From Siphonodentalium dalli (Eukaryota > Mollusca > Scaphopoda > Gadilida > Siphonodentaliidae), in contig CP136061.1 of assembly GCA_032622095.1 (NCBI GenBank), positions 121,468,754 to 121,532,753 on the forward strand: a stretch of DNA of 64,000 bases. The letters run 5' to 3'. A model generated the notes under the pieces. It made no database searches. It was not told where the DNA came from and saw nothing but the letters and a program-made list of their open reading frames with translations. Below are positions 1-11,600 of the stretch, piece after piece (positions within the stretch are counted from its first letter, which is position 1; each line of letters starts with the position of its first letter). A program made the translations under genes and the position numbers.

Positions 1-2
1 AG

Positions 3-155
3 CTACAGATGCGCACTGTTGACAAGGACATAAGAAAATGTTTCTTCACGCAGAGGGAGGTAGATAGCTGGAACTCTCTGCCCCAACACCCGATCAATTC
101 AAAATATACAGACTCATTCTTCTATTATAAAAAATACGAGTTCGACGACAAGTAA
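3..155 (+). CDS. LINE reverse-transcriptase ORF, last 50 codons (5' part outside window)
   Basis: The frame starting at base 3 is open for 50 codons and stops at 153-155 (TAA). It contains the segment REVDSWNSLPQ, which resembles the conserved WNSLP block near the C terminus of LINE-encoded proteins in many invertebrates, followed by a short basic and aromatic tail. The start lies outside the window. The related copy at 10.9 kb has the same segment with stops and frameshifts, so this copy is the better preserved one. It would be the end of the endonuclease/RT polyprotein. Whether the full element is intact cannot be seen. Confidence 0.6.
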   Translation, partial: LQMRTVDKDIRKCFFTQREVDSWNSLPQHPINSKYTDSFFYYKKYEFDDK

Positions 156-250
156 TATGTTCAAGTGACCCACAAGAAAATATCGAATGACGGTAAACAA
201 ACATTGCAAATAATATTATTGGGACGAAAAGTCGCAAGACTTGTTCCGTA

Positions 251-286
251 TTATGATGATGATGATGATGATGATGATGGTGATGA
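251..286. repeat. (GAT)n microsatellite inside the LINE 3' UTR
   Basis: A run of GAT triplets that produces poly-Asp or poly-His pseudo-ORFs. A shorter GAT/CAT tract with interruptions is at the equivalent place in the opposed LINE copy (about 10735-10765), so the tract belongs to the element. Confidence 0.85.
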
Positions 287-662
287 TATAATTGATAGAA
301 CAAACCATTATTATGATGATCGTGTCGTTATTTGTTTAAAATACGTATCAATTGACATATACGCACCCGTTCCCTCATTAAAATCAACATATTTCGACCA
401 TTTTAGGGGACCTCCGCGAATTCGGGGACCTCCGCAAATGGACCTCCGCAAATAGGGGACTTACAGCAAATTGTCACACCGATCAGCACCTAATTAACGA
501 ACCGATGGCTAACTCAGCTGCCTCCGACTATACACTCTTTAAAATACGTATCAATTGACATATACGCATTTTACAAATTATCTTTTTCATTTCTTCTATT
601 TGTAATTGGCATAGCTTATCACAAACCAAAATCAACGACTATAAACGAAATTGAAATTCCAA

Positions 663-1540
663 CTTTTACCGATTCGGGGTCGCACTACAACTTTTAATGC
701 TTCCCCCCCAAAAAAAACCCATAATCTATAAATAAAACGCCCAGCGAACCATAGGTATCCAGAATTTGTACATTAGTATACACCCGAGGGCGTAACAGAA
801 TATAAAACAAAATAGAAAGCCCTTTTAATATCCTAGTTATATTGCATACTTCCAGAAACATGTGGTTGCTGTGCATGCAGGTTTGCTATTTCATAAGCAA
901 TATACCACAATACTTGCGGAGATACACTTATTTTGGCAGCCATCCTGTATATATGTCATATGTATGATCCATGAGGCGATCGCACCTCTACGTGGAATTC
1001 ACTTCGTACTGGGGCGTAACATGTAAACACGGTACGTTGGCACTGTCTGTCATAAATATGAACATCTTATTGTGATGTTTGCATGTTGCAGCGACCTACA
1101 GTATTCCACCGACCGATATAGAAAATTTGTATTGGCGCTCATTTTATGCGGAACGACCGGAGTACAATTTCAGACACTATCTAGACCTTTCAAAAAATAT
1201 TAACCCTCTCGTAGTCCATGTTTCCTGTGAGGATTGGTTTAATCCAGCACTTCTGATATCGGTTTATCTTTATACTGATTATAAAATGAGCATTTAAATC
1301 AACCGATAACACAGTCTGGTTTTAGTCGAAGTGAATTTGGACATTCGGTCCATCGGACGGGAGTCCCAGTACCAATATCAGATCAAGGCCTTCAAAAAAT
1401 ATTCACCCTCTGATAAAACCTGTGCTTGTGATCATTTAAAAAAAACTGCATCCGACCAATAACACGACGGAAACTTGGACATTTGATTACATGCCTCTTA
1501 GCACACGTGCATCACCAGCTACTTGTAAATATAGTTCTGA
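663..1540. other. Intergenic, no gene recognised
   Basis: AT-rich sequence with no recognisable gene. A 72-codon frame at 1079-1297 resembles no family I know. A weak internal duplication (CCTTCAAAAAATATTCACCCTCT-like, near 1187 and 1389) suggests an old repeat. Confidence 0.5.
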
Positions 1541-2055
1541 TTGGAGTTAAAGGTACTCAATCCGAACAGAGGGTCCCCATCTCAACAGATTCCAACAACA
1601 ACAATCCGATCAGAGGGTCCTATATTACTATTTCTTTGGCTTTGGGGGTAAAAAATATTTGATTCGAGTCGAGGAACCCATCAAACAAAGCTCAGAGTTA
1701 TTAGATATTGATTTTTGAAATTTGTTATATTCTCGAGATGAGTACTAATAATTGCCGTCAATTTCGTAACCTGCTCGAGATGTGTACACCAAAACACTTT
1801 CAAACAGGCAAGGATGGATAACTCTAAAATCAACTGGTAATAATAACGCAATTTTGACTGAGTTCTGGGCCAGAAAGTATTCCCGATAATGAAAAATAAT
1901 AGATTTCTAAAATCGACATCTAACAAATCTGAGCTTTGATGGGTGACTTCCCTGACTCGAATCAAATATTTTTGACCCCCGAAGCCATTGAAATAGTAAT
2001 TGAGAGGAGTTTTATCGGATTGAGTACCTTTAAGACCCACTCTATCAAATTGGAA
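1541..2055. repeat. Inverted duplication with coding-like conservation
   Basis: The segment 1541-1735 is repeated in reverse complement at about 1895-2055, with about 160 bp between the arms. Read on the + strand for the left arm and the - strand for the right, both give related peptides: GFGGKKYLIRVEE on the left and GFGGQKYLIRVRE on the right, each followed by QSSELLDIDF or QSSDLLDVDF. Several differences are synonymous or conservative, which suggests the arms once derived from coding sequence. The minus frame 1681-2121 is open for 146 codons, while the left arm has stops. I do not recognise the protein family. Confidence 0.6.
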
Positions 2056-2069
2056 AGATGAATTGTTTT

Positions 2070-4691
2070 GAGACCTAAAGTTGTGATTTCGTATTCTGAT
2101 CTGTGAATATTTGACATACACCTCGAGAGACTTGTTATAATTTAAAGAGAAGTCTCAAGGTGTATCTATATAGTGTACTTCATATATCAGAGCAGGGTTG
2201 TACGGAAATATACATTATCAATATTATAATCCAGGCATTGTAGTATGACACGAACAAATTCAGGCCAATTGGCTCAAGTCGACATGAGATATAACTCGTT
2301 TCACAAAGGCTATCAAGGCGATATATTCACTGATATTTTCACTTCTCCGAAGACGAATTTGTTTTCAACGGCGCTCGTCATTATATAAAACACCAAATCC
2401 AACTTCAGGGCAAACTCCGCGCACCGTCTGCCGGCTTTCTTGATATCGTTATCAGCGGTGACGATATTTTCCTGCATGTCATGTTTGTCACCCGCCATAT
2501 TTGACGGGCAATCCCCTGGTACCATTACATATCACAACCAGCTAGACTATGCAGGTTCAATTCCCGGATCAGAACTTTTTTCCAGAGTAATTGTCATATA
2601 AAGTGAAAAATTGAAGTCTGGATTAACGCACCTGTTGATGTACATACAGGTACTGTACGCTATCGTTTCGAGTGCCACCAAATCGGGTAGGTCCATACCA
2701 ATGTTTACAAGCGAACTTGTATGTAGCTTTTCGGGGGAGCGGTATTTTGGGCGCATCTCATGCAGTAAATGTACAATAGCTCCTCTTGTTAAACCGGAAT
2801 CGCCCATTGTTCCCAGAAATTGCATACTGGCTCCATCTTGGTTATTGTGGTTGAGATGTCGAGGTATGGCTCGAGATATATTGTGAGCCACCATACAACC
2901 AGTTGGTTAAATACTTTACTAAACTGTTTCAACAAGTTACCAACAGAAGTGGAGGTGGTGGCTCTGCGGTGCCGTAGATTTTAGACCACAATAGTAGACT
3001 GTCCAATGGTGATTATATGAACTTACCAGGCAGAAAAGAAAATAGGAAAATATTTGCAATCACCATCATCGCTGCTGGCGAAAATCCACAAAATATCCAC
3101 CAGTTTTTATGTTGAAAACGAGTACAAAATATCGTAATTGAGAACGCTCTTTATTATCTACTACTTTTGATAAATTAAAGTATGGATACTCTTTGTAATA
3201 GATCATCACGTTTGCTTGCCTGACAAAATTTCGAAAACGTATTAAAACTTCCCCTTTTGAATGTCGTTAATGGGCTCATTGACGCAGTCCAAGTATTGTC
3301 TGGTACAGAAAACATACCAGTTGTAGTGGTATGTTTCGGACACCTTTGATTAAAACCAAAAAAAAGTGAAGGAAAAAAATATTGTTTATTCCTAAAAATT
3401 GTGTTTGAGATGGAAATTTTACTACATTTTTTTTAGATTATGCAGCCATATTTTCTTTGGCATCTAAGTATATATATATATTATTACATGTAGCTTTTGT
3501 ATGTACATGATTTTATTTGTAGTTTTATGATGTGGACAGTGGATATTTAACATAATCACTGTTGCCAATACATGTACGTACTAGCAATATTATAACTCAA
3601 TTGGACAAACCAACGTTATGGTGCTATATTACAAACAGGATCAGTTGACTAATTTTATTTCGATATGGGCCAAGAGGGGGGGGGGGGGGTCGGAAAAAAA
3701 TTTCAGGCACGTATGCTGATTTTTTCCTTTCGACCCTTGTTGGGACCCACCCCAGTGTCCACATTTTTGTCCGTTTTCGGCAGTTTTTTCCCCGACCATT
3801 TTTGGACACCCACCCCTTTTAACACTAAAACAGAGATTTTTGGGGGGAAATTCACTGTAAACAGCTGTATATGAAATTATGTGCATGCTATTTCAGGGCC
3901 ACTAAACTCGGTCACGTGATGGGTAACGAAACACTCATAACAAATAGCTAATTCTCGCTTCCGATGCTTATTTCTCGAAAGCAACAAATATTCTTGTTGT
4001 GCCATAATAGCAAAAGAAGAACTATATATTTCTTGTGTCTTTTGAACAAAGCCGCTTTTAGAAATATAGTCCCGTATAAAGCTGATACCTCGCACAAATT
4101 TCAATCTCTTACTTTTCACCCATTTTCGCGCTGGTGGCTTTTATTGATAACGCCAACACATTTATCCAATTTCACCAGTAAGAAGCATCTGAGCTTTATT
4201 TAGAGCATTTGTCCATCCGGTATAATAGACAAAAATTGAGAAACATATTCCTGCATTATTTTCAAAATATATCTTGCAAATTTGCGCATCTATCCCTCTG
4301 TGCCTTCAAATGCAATATTGGTAACGCTCGGACAACAGACGATGCATGATAACGCCCACACAGTAATATAATATCAACTAGCTTTATTCATATGGAACAA
4401 AGCCGAGAACGCCTACGAGCAATGCACGATTCTACTATCGGACAATATAACAGGGATAGCCTACAAATGGAACAGATACATTTTTACGAGCTATTATATC
4501 TACTTACAATAGAAACAAAGGAACGAATTCCCCTGTTATATACAACATTCCTGTAATTTCCTCTAGAATATAGTCTAAAATGCATCCAAGGAACATAAAG
4601 TCAAACCTGTCGCTCAACAGAACTAAAAGATGTAAACTAGTATGCATAAAGATCAGGACTGCCATATGCACACCTCGCAGAAAGAGATTAA
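2070..4691. other. Intergenic, no gene recognised; low-complexity tracts
   Basis: This stretch contains a small imperfect stem around 2120-2162 (ACACCT...AGGTGT), a poly-G run at about 3675-3689 next to a pyrimidine-rich stretch to about 3850, and many short frames. The two longest minus frames (2547-2894, 115 codons; 2313-2525, 70 codons) have no motif I recognise and are overlapped by an open plus frame, so they are not called as genes. The 13-mer AACGCTCTTTATT occurs at 3143. Confidence 0.5.
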
Positions 4692-6054
4692 GGGTGGATA
4701 CACACATGCATGTAATGTCTGTATGTAAAATTACATGTATTTTACATGGCCACACCAATAATTGACAAAATTAATCACCTGCGCGCGAGAGGTCAATTTC
4801 ACCAGTGAGTAGTTATAAGCCATTATCAAACAAACTGCCATCAAGAAATTTCAGGCCAGTCATAAACATGTCTTCTTTCATGGATGTCGAAATGAGTAAT
4901 TCTTGTCTGATAAATGTTGCTGTTTTTCACGAGTGATAATTAATTTCGAAAAGTGGATTAGAGCCGGTCGATTTTATACTTGATTTGTTTCTGTCATTTC
5001 TTGGAAACAGGGTCATCCAAAACAAAAATAAAATATGCAGAATTCTTTTATAGGATGATACCGGCTTGTTGAGATTACTCTGATAATTTGAGAGCGAGCT
5101 CATGTGATAACATTAATTCAATTGGGATTGCAAATATTCATTATAGCGCCAAAGAATAATGCAGGTACAGCGTTGAAATTAAAAAGAGTGACACCCCCCC
5201 CCCCCCCGCATTTATATATATGTTTCTCAAGCCAAAGGTTGAACAAGCTCCTACCTGTCACAAGCTTGAATTATAACATTTTCGACCATAATCCATGATT
5301 GGGGGAGGGGCTGGTTCTCGAAAGCTTCCGATAACTAAGGGAGTTAATTGAATGTATCAGCCGGGATTATCTGGGCAAGAATTACAATATGTTTTACTTA
5401 AATATTCCATAATTGTAAATTTTGCGTATACATGTATAACTGTATAACACAAGAGATGAAAGGTGACGTAGTTGGGAACTCGTAGCTAGGAAACCCTTTC
5501 GCCGAATGAAGACAAACAGCAACACCATGCATTCAAATTTAAAGCTGTATAATATGTTCATAATTATATGAATAGCATAAATTTCTGCATATTAGATTAA
5601 TCACTCGTAGAAAACAGACACGACAGACATGACTACGATATTTATAAAGCAGGGTGTCAGGACTCATGGTGCTGCCTGCACACCCCCGTCGAGGAAATAT
5701 GCCATGGTGAATTCGGTAGCTTCTGGGATAATATAGCTCCCCGTGTATGTTGGGGGTCATAGCCCCCTGCGTTGTGGAAGAGGCCATCACTGGTATTAAC
5801 ATCAATAGAATACTGACAATGATTTAAACAGAACGACGACCATTTCAGTTATCGCGCGAATAATTATTTTAAGCGGCCTGACGACTTCGTCCCAGTCAAC
5901 GGCTCTTCAGCGGTTCAGAGTTTAACTCACTGTGGTCAAACACAGTCGCAATGATTGGGTTGTCAGCGGACACATATTACACGGTGTGTATGATCCATGT
6001 AAAACTCCAAATACACGATATTTACAGAGATTACATGCATGTGTGTATCCACCC
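4692..6054. mobile_element. Non-autonomous DNA transposon, PIF/Harbinger-type ends
   Basis: The left end begins GGGTGGATACACACATGC at 4692. The right end, read in reverse complement from 6054, begins identically; the terminal inverted repeat is about 32 bp with one mismatch. The trinucleotide TAA flanks both sides (4689-4691 and 6055-6057). A 3-bp TWA duplication and GGG-initial ends are typical of the PIF/Harbinger superfamily. The 1,363-bp interior holds a poly-C run near 5192-5208 and only short frames, so no transposase is encoded. The class is inferred from the ends only. Confidence 0.6.
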
Positions 6055-6057
6055 TAA

Positions 6058-7245
6058 GCGCGTGTATAAATTCACCGCACCCTACACCGACAACGCAGAA
6101 AATCACTGACGTCCTAAAAAAAAGAGACAAAGGATAGATGTTATTGTTAATATGACGAATATATTGTCTACACCGTCAAAGATATCTGCGGGCTCCTAAA
6201 AAAGCCAACTAAGTCAAAGCTAGGGGGAAACTTGTTCAATGATATCATTCGAACTATTTGGCATTCGGGTTATTCGTAATTATATCAGAACTTTGATATA
6301 ATTTTGGACCAAATGAATTTATATTTCGAAACTCTGTAACCAGGTCTGGCACATCCTGAAATGAATAAGTATAGTTATATTTATCGATAAGAGTTGAATG
6401 TGGATATCGCCGTTTCGTGAATTTGATAGAAGGTGCATAACGAACATAACGTATTTTACAAAAATGAACCAAACAGCGTCGCAGAAGATGGTACCATGCA
6501 TGTTTGTTTCTCCGTGCATTTGAATGATTAATCATGGTGCCATATGTCATGGTAAGGAAGTCAATTAGCACTCGCATTGATATAGATATTGCAATTGTAT
6601 TGGGTATACAATAATATATATTAATTGAAGACCAGTGTCCGAAAACGCTTCTATCAATTAATATTGATTTTATTTCGAATAATTTATTATAAAATGAGAT
6701 TATTTGATGGGAAACTTTATTGTTCTATTTTAGAACGGACCATTCAGGCCATACCATATAGCGATAGATATCTTTAGGGTGTTCCCATAGCTATGCTCCG
6801 AACGTCAACTGACCTAGATTTAATGTTTGTATTGTTTTATTACATAGTTATTAGCGATAATGAGTCTAATTAACGTTTATTTGTGACAAAATTACACAAT
6901 AAAATTTCTGGTCCTGTTAACAGTAACCACTGTTGTTCGTTAGCTAAACGACCACACGTTTTTAGTCCAGAACATATTCGAAATATAATCAATATTAATC
7001 GATAGAAGAATTTCTTGACAGGGGTCTTTGATTCAAATCTAATATTTTATACCCCGGTGACTATATAACACATGTTTACACAGACATAGACCATCTTTAA
7101 TGTCACTTAGAAAGGCTTAGTTGTGCGATTATTGAATAAAATAAGCTTGGGAAAAAGGCTGAACAGAATTGTATATGGATAACGTCCATTTGCTGCCATA
7201 TTGTTGAGATTGCAACATGACTGTGTATAAGCGAGATCACTGAAT
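6058..7245. other. Intergenic, no gene recognised
   Basis: AT-rich sequence. The longest frame (6254-6577 minus, 107 codons) has no recognisable domain and overlaps another open frame on the same strand. No clear repeat or RNA gene was found. Confidence 0.45.
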
Positions 7246-7444
7246 CGCGGCTATATTAAATTCGTGCAACCCCCTCCCCATTCCGCGGTTTAAGTGCTAC
7301 AGGTCAAAGTTCTGGAGGTGCATTCGATGTATATGGAATCAGGAATATTCCATATATGTTCCATATATGGAATGCACCTCCAGAACTTTGACCTGTAGCA
7401 CTTAGACCGCGGAACGGGGGCTTGATGAATCCAATATGGCCGCG
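7246..7444. repeat. Hairpin (foldback) element 1
   Basis: Two arms of about 80 bp are reverse complements of each other. The inner 43 bp, containing AGTGCTACAGGTCAAAGTTC, are almost perfect, and the outer part matches with small gaps (CGCGGC at 7246 pairs with GCCGCG ending at 7444). The loop of about 30-45 bp is itself partly palindromic (GGAATATTCC, CCATATATGG). No convincing target duplication was found. It fits a MITE or foldback element. Confidence 0.75.
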
Positions 7445-7656
7445 ACTTGTCAAATTTAACAATACCACTTGAATATAACTATAATAGTTGAACGTAGGAT
7501 TCGCCAAACCTGATAATACTTTGCCTTATTAATTCGATATGACATTTTTCTCCAGAACGGCCTGTTATCGAACTATGTGAATATCGCTTCAATTTGCCCT
7601 TAAACCGAGTAATATCATTTTATCGCACATCCGAGTAATATAAAGTTATTATACAA

Positions 7657-7800
7657 TGTTGTGTATAGTATGTGTTTTTCTTGTACGAGTCCAGGTTGTG
7701 GTGAAATGTCATATTGGACGAGACACGGCAGTGTCGAGTCCAATATAACTTTTCACCACAACCTGGACGAGTACAAGAAAAACTCATACTGTACACAATA
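7657..7800. repeat. Hairpin element 2 (about 70-bp arms, 4-nt loop)
   Basis: A nearly perfect inverted repeat centred between 7728 and 7729, with GAGACAC and GTGTCGAG closing on a GGCA loop. Arms contain GTACGAGTCCAGGTTGTGGT and its complement. A transcript across it would fold into one long stem, like a hairpin MITE or a precursor of small RNAs. The overlapping 73-77-codon frames are by-products. Confidence 0.8.
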
Positions 7801-8230
7801 TTTCATGATGACATTTTTATTATCCATCTGTATGTTTATCCAAATTTTGGGAATAAAACTTTTGTGGTTATTTTTGGTATTTGTCGGCTCTTAATTCTCT
7901 ATAAAAGCCTGTATATTGATCATCAGAAAGCATGAATTGGAATAGTAAACACGGAAGTGAGGAAAAAAACTCAATGCGAATTGAAACGTCTGCTAAAATC
8001 CATCAGTGTTGCGCGCGCATCACAATTTCACCGATTCATTTCGCAATAGAGTTAATTCGTGACGTCACGGAGTCCCAATAAAAAAGTGATGTTGTACAGT
8101 CGGGAGTCACGACATGCGATAATTTATCTACTTCACTACTAAATAACGTGTAGATATCGATTTGGTGACGTCACTCATATGAAAGATTTGTCAGTTACTA
8201 AGGCACTAAGAGGCAATCTAATTAATAACT

Positions 8231-8377
8231 AGGATATTACTTGGTTGGTTTGATAGTATAGGCCTGATATCAACCATCGATAACCTCATTTCAGTCTTCG
8301 GCCTTCGGTCTCAGGTTGATAGGAGGTTACCTCGGGATGATATGGGGCCTAATATCAAACCAACCAAGTAATATCCT
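8231..8377. repeat. Hairpin element 3
   Basis: The arms start AGGATATTACTTGGTTGGTT at 8231 and end with the exact complement at 8377. Inner parts pair less well (GGCCTGATATCAACC against its partner), and the centre carries the small palindromic stretch CTTCGGCCTTCGG. It is MITE-like, and no clear target duplication was found. Confidence 0.75.
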
Positions 8378-10229
8378 CTAAATAGTCCCCGATGGACAAG
8401 CATCGCATTTGCACGGAGAAGTGTATTATATGTACATCAATAATGTACTGATATTTCAGTCTTCTGAAATTTGATTATCACTTGGATAGTATCGGTATTA
8501 GAATTGGAATGAAGCTTTCATCAGATGTACACGCATGTGTACTTCAAAATGTATAAAAAAAATAGTCCCCATGCAATACAATAAATGCATGGGTATGACT
8601 ATATATGCACACATTTGGGTTCTTTCAGACGCATATATATAGTTATGCATGTTGTTAATAATAAACACATCCATGGACACATAATCTAGAAATTATAATA
8701 AAGAATGATTGTGTAACTTAATAAGATACTTTAATCAGTTAAGTAAAGAACTTTCGATCGTTTGATAACATGCATGAGTATGAAACTGGCAACGTTTCGT
8801 TCCATTTATTCATTTCCCCACACTTTGCTGAGTAGATTGTTCGTAGGACACCATATGCACAGTTCTTTTGAGAATTTGGTTGTGATGACTCTGTCATTGC
8901 GACACTTATAACCTGTGGAAGAAATAAAAATCATTCTCAAGTAAGAAAATAGTCAACTCATTATATCCGCTGGCTAAAATGGATCGAAACTTGGGTGAAA
9001 ATGTTAATATCCATTACCCGCAGTATGGGCGTTACCTTCTTTTTATATAACTAGGTTTATGACAAACACTTGTTAACAATTTGCCAACACTTGCATATTA
9101 AAAATATTCCAGAGACATTTTGTTTCTCGTGCACTATTTAAATGAATAGTTTAGCTCCGTTTAGCGACTGTATTGACGATTAACGTGAAATTGTTTGAGC
9201 GCAATCGCAACTTGCTATACGTCGACAATAGGCAAGTTAAACTAGTTGGGAAGGCATCACGAAGAACTCGAAACATCTAATGGAAATTTATCTAATCCTT
9301 CCATTTTATTTTTTTACTCCGCCTTCTCTCCGGTGGGTCTACTATAGTGGTCAATTGAACAACACAGTTATACAGAACTCAGTAGTTACTTTGAGGTGAT
9401 AAATCCGTCGGCCATTTGTACACTAAAAATAGTAACCACGTGACCGAGTTTGGTTGCCCTGTATTTGTCATGGATGTTAACATTGACATGTAGATGGGAA
9501 CGAGTCATTTTGGGGTCATTCGGCCAAAAAAACATGGCTGCCAGCGGCCATCTTGGATTTCAAAATTCAATCCATTAGCATGGGCTACAGGCTATACTGT
9601 TAACTTTGTCTGATCATCATGATTTTTTTCATTTATGTTAATATTGACATTCTAATGTGTTCTAAGCCAAACTCGTTGCAAAAACAGTCAAAAAGACTTG
9701 CAGGAAAAAAATTTGTGTTGCGGAAAATATTGTTCGTTGGTCCCGTCGACCACCCACCTACCCCGGCATACGTGTCCGGAAAAAATATTCTCCCCCATGT
9801 ATGGGCAAACCAATAAAACCCAATTATATCGTCAGCAGAAGCTTGTTGTATAATATAACAAGCTTTACCTGACAATCTAATGCGATCCATGTTTTCTGGC
9901 CGTTTTAGCCCTGTGGGACTGTAAGCTGCGGATCTGCTGAAATTGAATCCTCTTCTTGCAAGACAGTGCAACAGGATTGTCTCTAATTTGTCACGTTTCG
10001 GTGACAATTTTTTCAAACAATCACCAAGAAACTCTAAAAAAATCGTTAAGAAGCTTTAGAAATACAACAGATGTTTTCAACTTTACGCTACTTCTCTTTA
10101 TTTAATACCATATCGGACAAAGACAAACGGAGAATGCGCTTTATTACGCGCGCCGCGTGTTATTTTGGGACGCATTAAAAGCTGTACAGCTACCCCGATG
10201 CGGTAAAAGGTGTGGTTAGAATTTCAATT
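8378..10229. other. Intergenic, with a satellite fragment at about 9480-9600
   Basis: No gene is recognised. The piece at about 9480-9600 (GATGGGAAC...GCCAGCGGCCATCTTGG) is a single degraded monomer of the complex satellite that forms an array at 21890-23915. A minus frame of 127 codons (9633-10016) has no recognised domain. A short hairpin AAGCTTGTT...AACAAGCTT sits at 9839-9866. Confidence 0.5.
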
Positions 10230-11021
10230 TCGTTTATTGTCGTTGATTTTTGGTTTGTGATAAGCTATGCCAATTACAAATAGAAGAAATGAAATATATA
10301 ATTTATAAAATACGTATGTCAATTGATACGTGTTTTAAAGAGTGTAGTCTGAGACAGCCGAATCAGCCACCGGTTCGTTAATTAGGTGCTGATCGGTGTG
10401 ACAGTTTGCAGTAGGCACCTTATTTGCGGAGGTCCCCGAATTCGCGGAGTTCCCCTAAAATGGTCGAAATATTTAGATTTTAATGAGGGAACGGGTGCGT
10501 ATATCTCAATTGATACGTAATTTAAAGAGGTTAGTCGGATACAACCGAGTCAGCCACGGTTCGTTAATTGGTGCTGATCGGTGTGACAATTTGCAGTAGG
10601 TCCCTATTTTCAGAGCTCCCCTAAAATGGTCGAAATATGTTGATTTTATTGAGGGAACGGGTGCGTATATGTCAATTGATACGTATTTTAAACAAATAAC
10701 GACACGATCATCATAATAGTGATTTGTTCTATCAACCATATCATCATCATCGTCGTCATCATAATACGGAACAAGTCTTGCGATTGTTCGTTCAATGACA
10801 TTATTTGCAATGTTTGTTTTCAAATGTATGTATCGTCATTCGATTTTTACTTGTGAGTCACTTGAACATATTACTAACTAACTCTTGTTGTCGAACTGGT
10901 ATTTTATATACTAGAAGAATGGGTTTATGTATATTTTGAATTGATGGAGTGTTGGAGCCTCAACAGCAAAGTCTGACAGAGAGTTCCAGCTATTTACCAC
11001 CCTCTGCGTGAAGAAATATTT

Positions 11022-11324
11022 TCATATCGCCTTGTTAAGAATGGGCATCTGTAGCTTTTTATTATGTCCTCTTGTTCTCCCTGATGAATGTCTTTCTAAT
11101 AGGTCACATGCATTGATATTGGAATGACCATTCAACAGTTTATATACCTCGATTAAATCTCCTCTAAATCTTCGATATTTTAAAGACATCAGATTGAGTC
11201 TTATCATTCGGTCTCTGGACGGTAGCATAGAGTTTTGATTTGACGAACTAGTTTCGTTGCTTGTCTTTGTATTTCTCTAACACAATGCTTTAATATTTGT
11301 GATGTGGGCTCCATGCAGAGTTAC
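11022..11324 (-). pseudogene. LINE reverse-transcriptase C-terminal region, decayed
   Basis: On the minus strand this gives CNSAWSPHHKY next to the insertion point, then EIQRQATKLVRQIK, then RLNLMSLKYRRFRGDLIEVY, and later RGHNKKLQM. These are typical of the region after the polymerase domain of LINE proteins. A stop before EIQRQ, a frameshift between the QIKTL and RDRMIRL blocks, and a stop around 11022 show that it is dead. The frame resumes on the other side of the insertion, where the minus strand encodes PIIEY up to the target site. Confidence 0.7.
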
Positions 11325-11330
11325 AGTATT
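11325..11330. repeat. Target-site duplication, left copy (AGTATT)
   Basis: AGTATT directly abuts the first base of the palindromic element and is repeated at 20458-20463. Six base pairs is the length produced by Polinton integrases. Confidence 0.85.
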
Positions 11331-11340
11331 AGAAGAATAG

Positions 11341-11356
11341 GGGTCTCGTTAGACCC
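11341..11356. other. Terminal stem-loop, left
   Basis: GGGTCT-CGTT-AGACCC forms a perfect 6-bp stem with a 4-nt loop, 10 bases inside the element end. A further GGGTCTAA lies about 30 bases inward. It could be a binding site for the integrase or the replication machinery; no function is proven. Confidence 0.55.
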
Positions 11357-11389
11357 ACATCTAAAAATAGAATCTTTGGGTCTAAAATT

Positions 11390-11600
11390 GGTTGTACTAA
11401 AATATTCCTAAAATATCAAAAACCCAAAAAAAAAATTTCAAAACTTCAAAAATTTATTTTTTCCAAAAAATTTCAAAAACCCTAAAATTAATTTTTTCCA
11501 CAAAAAAATTCAAAACCTCCAAATTTCAAAAAAAGAAAAAATTTCAAAACCCTCAAAATTATTTCTCTAAAAAAAAGGTTAAATAAAAAATTTATAACGA
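11390..11600. repeat. AT-rich degenerate tandem repeat near the left end
   Basis: Imperfect copies of an approximately 30-40-bp unit (AAATTTCAAAACC plus AATTTATTTTTTCC). The mirror copy lies at about 20188-20398. Confidence 0.6.

Larger units (their letters stand above)
1..662 (+). mobile_element. LINE (non-LTR retrotransposon), 3' end of a copy cut by the window edge
   Basis: This is the C-terminal end of a LINE reverse-transcriptase ORF followed by about 500 bp of 3' UTR. The same sequence recurs in reverse orientation at about 10230-11060, which defines it as a repeat family. Shared pieces include the WNSL segment near the ORF end, the GAT microsatellite, the block ending in CATTTTAGGGGA with repeated ACCTCCGCAAAT-like units, and the final stretch around 605-660. 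No poly-A tail is visible. The clade (CR1, L2, Jockey and so on) cannot be fixed from this fragment. Confidence 0.7.
10230..11330 (-). mobile_element. LINE copy 2, 3' part, interrupted by the palindromic element
   Basis: Reverse-complement relative of 1-662, extended upstream into the reverse-transcriptase C-terminal region. Its 3' UTR has an internal duplication: the block from CGTATNTCAATTGATACG to CTAAAATGGTCGAAATAT appears at about 10440-10525 and again at about 10610-10690. The LINE continues on the other side of the 9.1-kb insertion (20458 to about 20600), so the original copy was split. Confidence 0.7.

Noticed and set aside
165-455. Open frames with poly-Asp or poly-His
   Set aside because: They are translations of the GAT microsatellite in the LINE 3' UTR.
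3624-3886. Pro-rich overlapping frames on both strands near the poly-G run
   Set aside because: Low-complexity homopolymer effect; no homology recognised.
8060-8069. Palindromic GTGACGTCAC, a CRE-like site, and a second TGACGTCAC near 8165
   Set aside because: No gene nearby to regulate; short sites like this occur by chance.
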